The notes under the pieces were generated by a model, which saw only the letters and a program-made list of their open reading frames with translations, was not told the DNA's origin and made no database searches. Positions 48,501 to 52,848 of a DNA stretch of 59,036 bases are shown here, one piece after another. Location of the stretch: positions 1-59,036 of IMG/VR virus record IMGVR_UViG_3300047548_001221. One strand, 5' to 3'. Source of the DNA: a virus. The stretch's first letter is position 1; each line of letters opens with the position of its first letter. The position numbers and the translations under genes are program-made.

Positions 48501-50800
48501 GTACTGTAGTTCAGCCACAGATTACGTATTACGTTGCTTCGATATATGATTTTAATGAATTTAGAATTTCAGAAAACAGTTCTGCAACTGTAGCAGGAAG
48601 CTTTGTAATAGGAAAAGAGTATGTTATTATAGATCCGGGCACAACAAACTTTACGTTGATTGGTGCTTCAAGTAATGTTGCAGGAACCATATTCACTGCT
48701 ACTGGAAACGGAACAGGTAATGGCACCGCATGGGAAATCCTACAATTATCTGATGCAACCGGTGGTGCAGAGTTTATTTCTAATGATTATACATTTGGAA
48801 TTGCCGATAATGGAATTTCTGCATCGTTAATTTTCGCAACAGGTGCATATGATGCAACAGTGGATTATATAACATATACTTTATTCGGTGAAACTGTACC
48901 TATCCAATACGGATACACAATACCGGAAATGCAATTATTTACCGGCGACGGATCAACTACAACGTTTAGTTTAGTTAATTTTGTAGGTGATGATAATGCA
49001 AACAATGCAATTGTTGAAGTTAATGGATTAAGGCAAGATATTAGTGATTACACTATCAATACAATTACTAATGAAATTATTTTTGGAACAGCTCCATTGA
49101 ACGGAGACACTATTGCTGTTACGACTTACAATCAAACCGACAGGCAATATTTCAATACTCAATATAATATTACAGGTTCTACTGTAGCTAAAATAACTAA
49201 CATTAACAATAACATTGTTAATCCTATAGTAGTATCAATAACTGCAACAACATCAGGAACCAATGTTATCACATGTATTGATACTTCATTATTTGTTGCA
49301 GGTCAAACCATTGTGTTCAAAGGAATAAGCTTTGGTGGATTAGCAGTAGATGGTACTGTTTATTTTGTTAGAAACATTTTAAGTTCTACAACGTTTACGA
49401 TCGAGGATGAAAATGGAAACATCATTGTATTAAGTAATGGTTCAGGATCAATGTTTGCTGAAATAGGTGGTCAACCTTCTGTCAGAATTATAACAGTTAA
49501 TCCACACAATTTCAGTTCTCCGGTTAATGGCAATCAATTAATAAGAATTGACGGGGTGTTTGGATCAACACAATTGAATAACAAAACTTATTACGTGCAC
49601 GTAATAGACAGCTATACAGTAGATTTATATGAACAACCATATGATTCTGCGTTAGCGGCTATAAATTATCCTGTAACAAATGTAAGCACTTATACCGGCG
49701 GAGGATATATTTTCAACAATGATCTGTATACTATTGTAACTGTAAACGTGACATCTACAACAACAAGTCCTACATTAGGAAACAGATTAATTGTAGCAGA
49801 TACAAGCATGTTGATTGAAGGTACACCGATAATTTTCACAGGAACTTCATTAGGTGGAATAAGCTTGAACACAACTTATTATATTAAAGAAGTAGCTACC
49901 CCAACAGCATTTACTATTTCTGCCACTCGCGGTGGAGATGAAGTAATTCTAGCCAATGATTCAGGTTCTATGAATGCTACCCAATGGGAGCAAACCAATG
50001 TAGATAGACTTTGGGTAACGGTTAACGGTTATCGTGTTCCATCTTCATCACTGGTGTTAAATGAAAACAACCAATTAAGTATTTTAACAGAAATCAATCC
50101 TGCTGATTCAGTAATTATTACTAGTATGATGCCTAGTGCAACACCCAACGAAGAAGTATATTTATTAAACGTGGAACAAAATAATGCAGGAGTTGTATTC
50201 CGAGCAAATACGCAAACTAGAACTTGGTTAACACAACCATTAAGTAATACTAGTTCTACGATTTATGTTCAGGATGTGACAAGGTTGACAGATGTGATTA
50301 CACAAAATGTAACTGCACCTACTCCGGTAAATAACATTTATAACATCGGGTTGACATCAGATAAGAACATCATTTCTAGTGTAACAGTTGTTAATAATAC
50401 AACAGGACAAACAATATCTAGTTCTAATTTCAATGTAGCTGTTATTAGTTTGGCTCCAGTTTTACAAATCACAGATGGATCATATATAAATCCAGGTGAC
50501 TCTCTAACTATTATAGTATTAGAGGGCAACTTAATTTATGTTAACGGAGAGCAAATTAAATTTACTTCGGTTGATTTAGTCAACAACACATTAACAGGAT
50601 TACAGCGGGGAACTAATGGTACAGGTGAACAACAGTTTATTCCTAAATATGCTGAAGTTTACGGATTGCTATCTAATAACCAAATGAGTGATCCAAATTA
50701 TTCTAAAACATGGAATTCTAATGTATATTCAAATGACGGAGATCCATTGCAAATAAGTGTAACTGATTCGGCAATATTCTTGCGAACCGATATAAGTTGA
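30557..50800 (+). CDS. giant 6,747-residue baseplate/fibre structural protein (gp7 position)
   Basis: One uninterrupted frame of 20.2 kb. The N-terminus (MATRIRTLNFLPEIFQTPTN, then QLDPGIVFTKKNEAVAQDF, FNQYYWIPNGP) and blocks near residues 1800 (NLFRRDWKVGDDAPVEFSYR) and 3880 (FLAGYLNEVKPYHVVIKEF) recall large virion proteins that follow gp6 in T4-like phages, where T4 has gp7 (1,032 residues). Around this scaffold are six copies of a ~45-residue GTTDFT-type module, about 15 copies of a ~65-residue beta module with a YYV/I-x-x-I and FTIS core, FG-GAP-like repeats (residues ~2630-3340) and BNR/Ycf48-like repeats (~5310-5655). The C-terminus repeats a NGEQIKFTSVD ... GLQRGTNGT module also seen near residue 3990. 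It should be a wedge component carrying large outward appendages. No signal peptide or membrane segment seen. Confidence 0.85.
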   Translation: MATRIRTLNFLPEIFQTPTNAQFLAATLDQVVAQPETKKIQGYIGSKFGYGINAKDYYVTEPTKVRKDYQLDPGIVFTKKNEAVAQDFISYPGILDALKLEGGLTKNNDRLFNSEFYSWDSFTNLDKIINFNQYYWIPNGPDSVIVSSETVFSSNDYIVKSLSNGYSIVPLTASEGASSTNPTIILLRGGTYTFEVNQDSQFWIQGEPGVTGYSATQPNLQTRDVYGVNNNGASVGIVTFNVPPKDAQDEYNFPGNNLVDVVSTLPFSEINGKPLSELGNIDGISSLENLTVMFYNTGDVNEIGYISNFFDSTAYDVNNGLVGPQTVTVTSTSGTTNLVTCANTNNLTVGGTVTFTGSPFGGLSAYSPTLPSTIYYITSIVNGTQFTVSTQQPDIALATQLVAGKIYIITSLGTTDFTIYGAPTNVVGTIFTATSSGIGTGTARELTTGLNFEIGETYTITSLGTTDFTLMGAASNTVGLTFIATGSGVVTAGSFVPGLNYVITSLGTTDWNAVAGTTGLSYIVGDIITAATSGSGTGQANQMTTGSGTGTAYVGATNAVLSSSSGSMILNYNLGLYEEGYYTNVSDYFYRITYIGDPSNPVIRLVEDSQIPTNEKITAVYGTQWISRNFYKNDAGTILLIPYITAPLDTLYYQDGTSPNKVGTIRIIESNILNTLDVERDILGKTQFTATNGVVFTNGLKVKFQGDVVPRSYLTGEYYVEGVGTSIELLPVENFVSPEGFTSGKYDPWDTIPWDTAAWEGDSYIPVTPDYITISRNSIDKNAWSRSNRWFHIDVINATATYNNNPNLVTLYTLPEYKAKRPIIEFYPNLKLFNLGIEGKNPVDFIDQRTTDAFGLVAGQQNYYPDVEVYTKYAGTISATNYSPTRSLTSYSLSTNEFTVNSTAGFRVNDLVVFNDTPPALGITTGSVYYITEILTGTTFKISSTRGGASVGFTIDLPDPPTYTGPWSMTWTPQSTTITISADDVIGAFTVGQYITDSTNQLPKNSQIVAISGTTIITLEVEWEVGSSVYIPITSNASLIATDTTNDNYALFEGSTIIFAADNDLNVRNKIYVSRFSDIAGSSIPVITLTEIQDGNVLPEQQTVALRGYFNQGKEFWFNGDNWIDGQQKTDVNQPPLFDIFDSNGISFGNSDIYQGTSFIGCKLFGYGIGTGPDDSILGFPIRYSSVENLGDISFDVSLNLDTFDYVSGTSPITQKVNTGYVYQYNTPNQPVRQIGWQTAVAPSVQYQLFEFEYDVLKPTLEFVCDINTINSTDIAWPVIKVAINNVILSDSEYTVSSTNVSTTITLNSSPVTNTIIQIALLSNQTSQQAFYSIPINLNNNPLNADIVVANVGDIRGQYQSMFYNNPNTTGEVFGSNNFRDLGNMVPWGDKIIQNSASLVLPGTLLRKTEHNLFNALMFNSKEYVKFKNLLVYTVQNADYQQRYDAATMLDDALDYITATKTDSQPFFWSDMIPNKAAYIVNTYSFANSLDVSIYPLSKTYDFTKANYYGVLVYLTRAVNNILVTRQLIKNTDYTISTDSPSLTITLDLLPGDVITIKEYNQTYGSYVPNTPTKLGLYPAHIPQVILDSNYSTPTYFIKGHDGSYTKLYGEYDPNTGILVDFRDQVLLEFELRIYNNLKLSATIPIQEYEIVPGFFRETDYTYEEWLYMYSTAFLNWVGQNRLDFKTQIYNAADPYTYNYSQSGNALNKKPISQGYWRGIYQYFYDTTNPNTAPWEMLGFTEMPSWWTSRYGPAPYTSDNLVLWEDLANGINWNNGNPIVIEQAVRPGLLDVIPVDSAGNLLEPLNCIVGNYNQNLFRRDWKVGDDAPVEFSYRRSSTYPFDLVRLMALMKPAQFFNLAVDLDNYKYNEEFNQYLVNDRSHLVIKDVEIYGDGTAKTSYLNWIVDYEKQIGIAATENIKTLFDNLDVRLIYRLAGFSDKILLQFFVEKGTPNSNNASLLIPDESYSVLLYDNQPFNRVMYSSIIVQQGNAGEYIVYGNSQSSAYFTTLKPKFSGNWKTFEVEDATVRITTEHFEQEQIIPYGTKFYSIQEVAQFVSDYGAYLEFLGMQFTEQENELTINWDQMIAEFLYWSQTGWEAGSIVTLNPAAKILVINKDSNIVQPLTLQQSNFVLNQNLYPVQLTDLAIVRDDTLFSVTALNDGDTISYGQFNLSNFEHGVVFDNVTVFGDIIYNLITGLRQTRIAVRGTKSAAWNGTVNAAGFIYNQNNIKEWNKFTKYTKGEIVIYKNKYWVATKVIQASEIFKEEDWKRTDYNEIQKGLLANPSTRSYESTLYYDTNQTNLEKDADQLSFSLIGYRPRDYLALADLTDITQINVYKNLIKNKGTRNSTNAFKGANLPQGGIDYDVYENWAIKSSQFGGVLNNNFIEVKLNEKYLTGNPSIVGLTNGVYNLGVQQEIPLYSIFNYERPVTDVNILSTISPDEPSVIYPTAGYVNFNDVKLTSFFYSQLPIGVNKNGIVIPIQEFYVRDYAWVANYKERWEVFTPSSIGRVVNAKNNLNETVTLTFDVPHNLRQYDPFAIVNFEENIDGYYIATIVIDPYRVMVNKVLDPSIKTITGQGVGLRLKTQRVATPADIASLPLLNTEFTKNTVWVDTNTDGSWGVYRKGINYQLQDQLTKTSSQSLGSAVAIGENLGYLIGDADDGKVYRYTFNDLTQTYQLVQTLTGGASFGSTIAYADDLYAIAETTGTTRNIKLYQLQNTTESDDLVLYQTLSVPGVSTTNWGQSISISGDKYWIYVSDIVQNTVYVYRRSHVTTPAGNFTIGQTYTIAELGDTDFKLVGATTNVVGISFIATGVGSGTGVAIKSTYVEAAIIDADALSLTTAGDNFGTSISTDYSGDRVVIGAPNQNYGTIDNWGYAYIFNRLVQNIEIQNNVTPTTLQLAWTPTTVQKTVSATNGAPNYTITLNDVVGLNVNDPVVFTATGSGLSGTNIVSDQIYYVHSIPSGTEIKIKETRFATSPYAVTTNASVSATLHVQTESLLVYRNGTIVDDNNYAVINDKLLYTGALSAGDIVTVSSNEIIYTQTLTTEESPQIGSQFGISLDANTYASEILIGAPFQLNSQIQEGAVYRFTDGGAKYGTIIGTGECNVTTARKILINGYLVYLAAGNAEDSANIIKASNITNVTATAINNKLVISLINIDLAPNNEKLSLSVDDYVTLQELGISIFTKTQEILCPHTEGPTQFGTVVKFNQYDSFIASAPAGTRYSATTFDFIDDENQDNDTIFDNNATQWIDQSPNFGAVYMFDFIPQYQSNILNPGKFIYAQSVNSPNIVYSPFNTYDQDTDVTENNQPRYGTALDFNGYSLIVGTPGDTGSTSGTTYSGSITTYNNILNVKDWTLFRYSAPVVDVNKLFNIQLFSAETNNTLINMDYIDPWQGKILGAARENIDVISNDDPATYNNTGTAPGGIVWGAAQIGKIWFNTSNIRYVNYHQNNDVVYNSQYWGTLFPGSDVAIYTWIASNVLPADYQGPGTPYQIDSYSIQYVINSAGALTPVYYYWVRDTNIIFADNGKTLADSIIASYIENPKNSGVSYFAPLLPNVYGLYNSGEYINATDSVLHLGFATGKNDDPSHQQFNLIRDGYASDFLPGVPLLPEQLPENLYDRMLDSLCGVDETGQVVPNPYLPRAVQTGVLARPRQSFFFNRFTALQNYLQYANTVLAQYPISEIRQSLFLNSSGPFYETADYWQYVNWWAPGYDNNTKSAMQVSIYADLSTLTVPVGTIVTVLTNNEGKSETYVYEAIGNWNRIGLENGTIEFKSSLWDYASVRLGYGDNFFDTDIYDQYPSEETRKIIRALNEEIYVQDLLIHRNKSLILLFEYIQSETSENQNYLPWLNKTSLIDVSHTIRELRPIEVFQTDNQEFLAGYLNEVKPYHVVIKEFVFKYTGEELYTGNITDFDLPAKYNKSLEQFVSPQLVYSNPSGSTEFLPNNTIWQEPEYSQWFENKGVSITGEKDFQLTTLASYISLNTASFAVDNAQGFPTNGVITIGTEKIGYSSVDRATNIISGLTRGVDGTNVSTHIPGALIYTDLPPVLLLNGGRGYTEPPKVVAYLDTTIYPAPTRTAVLEAVMSLDSVLRIDVIDPGQGYAALPTIKIDPAITINFSSEDVNPNIDTIRLYAPLLETGDLVQYKVGANSTAIGGLENNQWYYVNVLETVPTVVVGLYTNYLNSLVDHDRIAIYNAGTGVNHSLNLGARASAISTAYPIRENDITLRFDRTTYNSDIIEWIAGRYYGAFYAGSYSNSESVASSSITLQSTQPPIADILASAQGVAFEITDLRNERVITYSSFVRNVQSTENFDNSIRLILQDDGSGNPNASGGTLGFYVGMPIKFKGATGTSNLINDTVYYVNSIISLTDFTISANSSGSPILTLNDFNPTTVGGLECYVGEVTDTAVITVNYPGIRNITATTAITNKVTIPFNITGTGGTEGFYIDLPIFFTGTNNTLPQNGVFGGIVENQVYYVTTVVDEQTFTMSTTTNPLVFTVLSTDAGTDAVSIDGDTSKLYINEPIIFNTMVISGSKATSFGNIVSGKTYYVSAITSPSTFQISESINGPVFALSTVSAANNTSSLVTSQKDTVPLDTATGSTMVVNISLPVSPGQVNGQLFTMYETSEQYPNLVGNDGSLITRGVASLIGQRIIDGNPVDVNRIVLTNFNAGTNVALLLTNLYVNMPMEISEDLFDSSSYLTLGTTYYIVDMDIIEVEVTNTSQVTTGVTVTAGNFVTGSTYIIVTLGTTDFTLIGATSNTIGLKFTATGPGVGTGTANVVRNQLTCDTTESLFADMPISFTGAGIGGVNIDVEYYVKEVVDDHHFTITNTPGGLEIVVQTANGLMTGIGLPYIKLATTIGGTDVNPGDTEQAASINVASPAVVTVTEAPQNGNTIIFRNGNVPNGVALNTTYYVRNASSTTFNISLTPAGALVNSSGSSGSTTMINTTSATMDQTPSGIPEFDVSYILGGYRAIISSPGSGYAIDNKITISGTDMGGVSPENDLTLTVNSIDSLGEITSVICAGTVPGQNNQYYLKVISPTEFEIYQNALMTVPVSGLGLPYKGVTQSIVNNLTSGTETLTLDDASGFAVNDAVVFTGNLTPTVGSNPTITAGKTYYITSIVGNDITISDEPGGTNVDILTTVAADFTIAKSGSFVLLPEPFIFNQSIVKYNNRVYVCIISNNDDEFVFGKWELLTSGDRRLNAMDRVIGYYDPTSNMPGVDLSQLFEGITYPNSIYLGNPFQPDEQFPIDTILQDQPFYPTDVDIKAVAWDGTKYFAPADTPEYSAVITSENTNEWEISKLANTPLGVTDIIYAGGFYIITTNNNATPIFRSNDGVTWTTNSTGLNVASISLNSVSYLNSLWVAVGENIVSSDDTYIWRERFEFSNPSLENILYGVLGISLTNYTGFIAVGKGQQFDYSTGITLQEDINLIVTSTDGIIWNQLTPVSAKGLYGIAYNANNIVVVGEDGIIYTSTNGNNWLGVNEVKIISANSVANELNVTNTSGFTVGDIVYFSESFNVIVAGTPYYVVNIISSTQLQVSLTSGGLPITLNSNDPLVNTYMHLAYTSSLRDVAYSNGVYIAVGDNGLIKTSTTGSGLWNTQISGTTKNLRGITYNSDDGIWITVGDDNTILTSVDNGITWIASSIFAPQSTIYDVQGAEFTFGYGPEELVPGVVTDNLTMIVATRPGTNWNETIYQHVGYNVASLELSPQSGTQITYSFDVANVNNIQTPAKLSVFVINGTTGLCTTIYEGLDYSIDWITLTVTLNTPLAFTPVADRLRIDIYEVGNGSQLVKASTKTDPIRINETTGWNEIYVNCNYSGEIYQGSGVIRPGTSPIDAVCVETDAVSNSILCEDVSGFVLNNAITFQGTTFGGIQEDTVYYVKTISYVTNRITISTTFNGGTGTAGPTLSLTDGSGYMTAIISTGTGLVWTDPIIYHNGNKLLLGTTGTVTRTKAAPFNTITCSTTSSLAIGERVVFSDTMFGTVVQPQITYYVASIYDFNEFRISENSSATVAGSFVIGKEYVIIDPGTTNFTLIGASSNVAGTIFTATGNGTGNGTAWEILQLSDATGGAEFISNDYTFGIADNGISASLIFATGAYDATVDYITYTLFGETVPIQYGYTIPEMQLFTGDGSTTTFSLVNFVGDDNANNAIVEVNGLRQDISDYTINTITNEIIFGTAPLNGDTIAVTTYNQTDRQYFNTQYNITGSTVAKITNINNNIVNPIVVSITATTSGTNVITCIDTSLFVAGQTIVFKGISFGGLAVDGTVYFVRNILSSTTFTIEDENGNIIVLSNGSGSMFAEIGGQPSVRIITVNPHNFSSPVNGNQLIRIDGVFGSTQLNNKTYYVHVIDSYTVDLYEQPYDSALAAINYPVTNVSTYTGGGYIFNNDLYTIVTVNVTSTTTSPTLGNRLIVADTSMLIEGTPIIFTGTSLGGISLNTTYYIKEVATPTAFTISATRGGDEVILANDSGSMNATQWEQTNVDRLWVTVNGYRVPSSSLVLNENNQLSILTEINPADSVIITSMMPSATPNEEVYLLNVEQNNAGVVFRANTQTRTWLTQPLSNTSSTIYVQDVTRLTDVITQNVTAPTPVNNIYNIGLTSDKNIISSVTVVNNTTGQTISSSNFNVAVISLAPVLQITDGSYINPGDSLTIIVLEGNLIYVNGEQIKFTSVDLVNNTLTGLQRGTNGTGEQQFIPKYAEVYGLLSNNQMSDPNYSKTWNSNVYSNDGDPLQISVTDSAIFLRTDIS
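31759..32210 (+). repeat. three tandem GTTDF modules inside the giant protein
   Basis: Residues ~401-552 hold three consecutive ~45-residue units with the pattern G-x-x-Y-x-I-T-S-L-G-T-T-D-F/W, a G-A-x-x-N-x-V-G core and a G-x-G-T-G-x-A end. The third is more divergent (TTDWNAVAG). Single copies recur at 38875-39020, 44743-44886 and 48592-48735. Confidence 0.85.
38460..40580 (+). other. FG-GAP-like beta-propeller region inside the giant protein
   Basis: Residues ~2634-3341 contain repeated units beginning with FG/WG-x-S/T-x-x-x and ending GAxYxF: SLGSAVAIGENLGYLIGDAD, NWGQSISISGDKYWIYVSD, NFGTSISTDYSGDRVVIGAP, QFGISLDANTYASEILIGAP, QFGTVVKFNQYDSFIASAP, RYGTALDFNGYSLIVGTPG. The spacing suits a seven-blade integrin-like propeller interrupted by other modules. 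Confidence 0.65.
46340..47520 (+). other. BNR/Ycf48-like beta-propeller region inside the giant protein
   Basis: Residues ~5262-5655 hold repeats of the form S-x-D-G-x-x-W (SNDGVTWTTNS, STDGIIWNQL, STNGNNWLGV, SVDNGITWIAS) alternating with VAVGENI, VVVGEDGIIYTS, IAVGDNGLIKTS, ITVGDDNTILTS. This is the Asp-box/Ycf48-like propeller pattern, often used for binding or for sugar recognition. Confidence 0.75.
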
Positions 50801-50802
50801 AA

Positions 50803-50810
50803 GATAAATA
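50803..50810 (+). promoter_or_regulatory. late-promoter-like box GATAAATA after the giant gene
   Basis: GATAAATA starting 2 nt after the giant gene's stop codon and ending 6 nt before the ATG of the 50-codon ORF. Confidence 0.4.
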
Positions 50811-50816
50811 ATTACT

Positions 50817-50969
50817 ATGAATGAAAAACCCTCACAAAATATAAAAACCGAGCAAAAACCTGCTGAAAAAAAACCAAATGAACACGGTGGGTTTTACTTT
50901 TCTTCGTACCTGAAGATTTTTGATCCGAACACTAAACAAGTACTAGTTGCAAAAAGAGGTGATTCCTGA
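50817..50969 (+). CDS. 50-residue protein resembling the start of the next gene product
   Basis: A short frame from ATG 50817 to TGA 50967-50969, overlapping the next ATG (TGATG). The first 22 residues are Lys/Glu/Pro-rich; the rest, GGFYFSSYLKIFDPNTKQVL, matches the N-terminus of the following protein (IEGFLKIYDPNNGEVFVDKK) at many positions. It looks like a duplicated and truncated copy of that N-terminal strand. The coupled stop/start argues that it is translated. Function unknown; it might cap or join the same structural interface. Confidence 0.65.
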   Translation: MNEKPSQNIKTEQKPAEKKPNEHGGFYFSSYLKIFDPNTKQVLVAKRGDS

Positions 50970-51589
50970 TGTCAGTCATTACTTTATCATACAAAATTGA
51001 GGGTTTTCTCAAAATTTACGACCCTAATAACGGAGAAGTATTCGTAGACAAGAAAAATGCTATCAATTATGAAAACATGTCAGAAGCTATAGCTGATACA
51101 TTGAGCAGCCGTGGTTATGGGGAAATTTATGAAATGGCATTTGGTAACGGTGGCGCCAGTGTAGACGAAACAGGAGTTATTACGTATCTTCCCCCTAACA
51201 CTACAGGGCAAAATGCTGCACTTTATAACCAAACTTACGCCAAAATTGTAGATGATACTAGCGTTTTTAATTTAGATCCTACAAGAAATAAGATGACAGT
51301 TTCTCATACAACAGGTCGCGTATACACCGATATTTTAGTGCAATGTTTATTAGATTATGGCGAACCGGCCGGTCAGTCCGCCTTTGACAATAGTACTCAA
51401 ACTGATGGAGAATATGTTTTTGATGAATTAGGATTGTTGGCGAATTATGGTACAGATAATAACGGAAATGTAATTACTAGGTTACTGACTCATGTCATCT
51501 TTCACCCAGTACAAAAATCATTGAATAGACAAATTCAAATTGACTATACTGTTAGAATTCAGGCTTTAACTAATTTGGTAACTATATAA
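50969..51589 (+). CDS. structural protein, probable baseplate or fibre connector
   Basis: 206 residues. The N-terminus has LKIYDPNNGEVFVDKKNAINYENMSEAIAD, followed by Gly/Asn-rich beta sequence and a C-terminal LLTHVIFHPVQKSLNRQIQIDYTVRIQ. No signal peptide or enzymatic motif. It follows the giant baseplate gene and precedes fibres, so an adaptor between baseplate and fibre (the area of gp8 to gp10 in T4) is a fair inference; I do not recognise a specific T4 counterpart. Overlaps the 50-codon ORF by one base. Confidence 0.75.
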   Translation: MSVITLSYKIEGFLKIYDPNNGEVFVDKKNAINYENMSEAIADTLSSRGYGEIYEMAFGNGGASVDETGVITYLPPNTTGQNAALYNQTYAKIVDDTSVFNLDPTRNKMTVSHTTGRVYTDILVQCLLDYGEPAGQSAFDNSTQTDGEYVFDELGLLANYGTDNNGNVITRLLTHVIFHPVQKSLNRQIQIDYTVRIQALTNLVTI

Positions 51590-51597
51590 GATAAATA
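51590..51597 (+). promoter_or_regulatory. late-promoter-like box GATAAATA
   Basis: GATAAATA directly after the preceding stop codon and 24 nt before the fibre ATG, with GGAG (51608-51611) between. Confidence 0.55.
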
Positions 51598-51621
51598 AAA
51601 TAATAGTGGAGTGATTTGAAA

Positions 51622-52839
51622 ATGGCATATACAATCGTTAAAAGTGATGGAACAGTTTTAACTACCATACCTGACGGCACAATAAATACGACAAGTACAT
51701 CTATAGGTCTTCCCGGAAGAAATTACGCAGGATATGGACAAACTTTAGATACTAATTTTGTCCATCAATTAGAAAATTTTGCAGACACCACTCCTCCCTC
51801 AAATCCATTAAGAGGTCAACTTTGGTTTAATACGAACAACAGTACTCTGTATGTTTGCCCTACTGACGGGGAAGCAAACGCATTAGCTTGGTTAGCACTT
51901 TCATCTACTAGTTCAGGTGGAACAACTACTTTCGGCGCTGTAACAGTTACTGGAAATGTCCAGGCTAATAATCTATCAGCAACTAATAATATAACAGCTA
52001 ACGCCGCATCTTTGAGTTATGTTACAGTATCTGCGAATGCGAACATTGCAGATGCAAATATAACTACAGCCAATATCGGGACTTTAACTACAACGCTAAT
52101 AACAACAGGTGCAAATACAACAACTGGATCATTGGTTGGTACTTGGACTATTAACGGTGGCGCCGGCGGCAATGCCTGGGTTATAACCAATGGTAATATT
52201 TTTATCGGTAATTCGGGCGGAGCTAATTTATACGGCATAAGAACAGACAAATACATGTATGCGAATGGTGATCCAATATCTTTTGCAGGTACATACGGTA
52301 ATAGTAATGTAGCAGGTTACTTACCGGTTTATAATGGAAACATTCTAACAGTTCAAACCCAAGCTACTGTAATCACTACTGGTGCTAATACAACACCTGG
52401 AAATATTACTGGTAACTGGACATTAACTGCAGGATCAAGATTTAATGCTACTTATGCTGACTTGGCAGAAAGATTTGAAGCAGATTCTGTCTACGATGCC
52501 GGAACTGTTGTCGAATTGGGCGGTGAAAAAGAAATTACTGCAGTTCAGTATGAATTAAGTGAAGATGTATTTGGGGTAATTTCAAATACTGCTGCATACT
52601 TAATGAATTCAGCCGCAGGTGACGATGAAACACACCCAGCAGTAGCAGTTTCAGGACGTGTAAACGTTAAAGTTATAGGCAAAGTTAAAAAGGGACAAAG
52701 ATTAGTAAGTGCTGGAAAAGGAATTGCCCGTGCAGGGAAAGCCGGTGAAGTCAATGCATTTAATACTATCGGAAGATCCCTACAGTCAAAAACAACAGAT
52801 GGAATTGGCACAGTCGAAGCCATTGTAATTATCAGATAA
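51622..52839 (+). CDS. tail fibre protein with conserved C-terminal YADLAERF domain
   Basis: 405 residues from ATG 51622; a TTG two codons earlier would lie only 4 nt from GGAG, so the ATG is preferred. The N-terminal ~75 residues (LPGRNYAGYGQTLDTNFVHQLENFA, NPLRGQLWFNT) are the attachment-type domain seen at the head of many T4-like fibres. The middle is Thr/Asn/Ala repeat shaft (TGNVQANNLSATNNI). The C-terminus ATYADLAERFEADSVYDAGTVVELGG, ending in VKVIGKVKKGQRLVSAGKGIA, is a module common on aquatic phage fibres that resembles the peptidase G2-type intramolecular chaperone; self-cleavage is possible but not shown here. Confidence 0.82.
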   Translation: MAYTIVKSDGTVLTTIPDGTINTTSTSIGLPGRNYAGYGQTLDTNFVHQLENFADTTPPSNPLRGQLWFNTNNSTLYVCPTDGEANALAWLALSSTSSGGTTTFGAVTVTGNVQANNLSATNNITANAASLSYVTVSANANIADANITTANIGTLTTTLITTGANTTTGSLVGTWTINGGAGGNAWVITNGNIFIGNSGGANLYGIRTDKYMYANGDPISFAGTYGNSNVAGYLPVYNGNILTVQTQATVITTGANTTPGNITGNWTLTAGSRFNATYADLAERFEADSVYDAGTVVELGGEKEITAVQYELSEDVFGVISNTAAYLMNSAAGDDETHPAVAVSGRVNVKVIGKVKKGQRLVSAGKGIARAGKAGEVNAFNTIGRSLQSKTTDGIGTVEAIVIIR

Positions 52840-52848
52840 GGATCAATA

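Noticed and set aside
30557-50800. Giant gene as an artefact of joined genes
   Set aside because: No stop in 20 kb, steady codon style and module types repeated from end to end argue for one real frame; still worth read-level confirmation.
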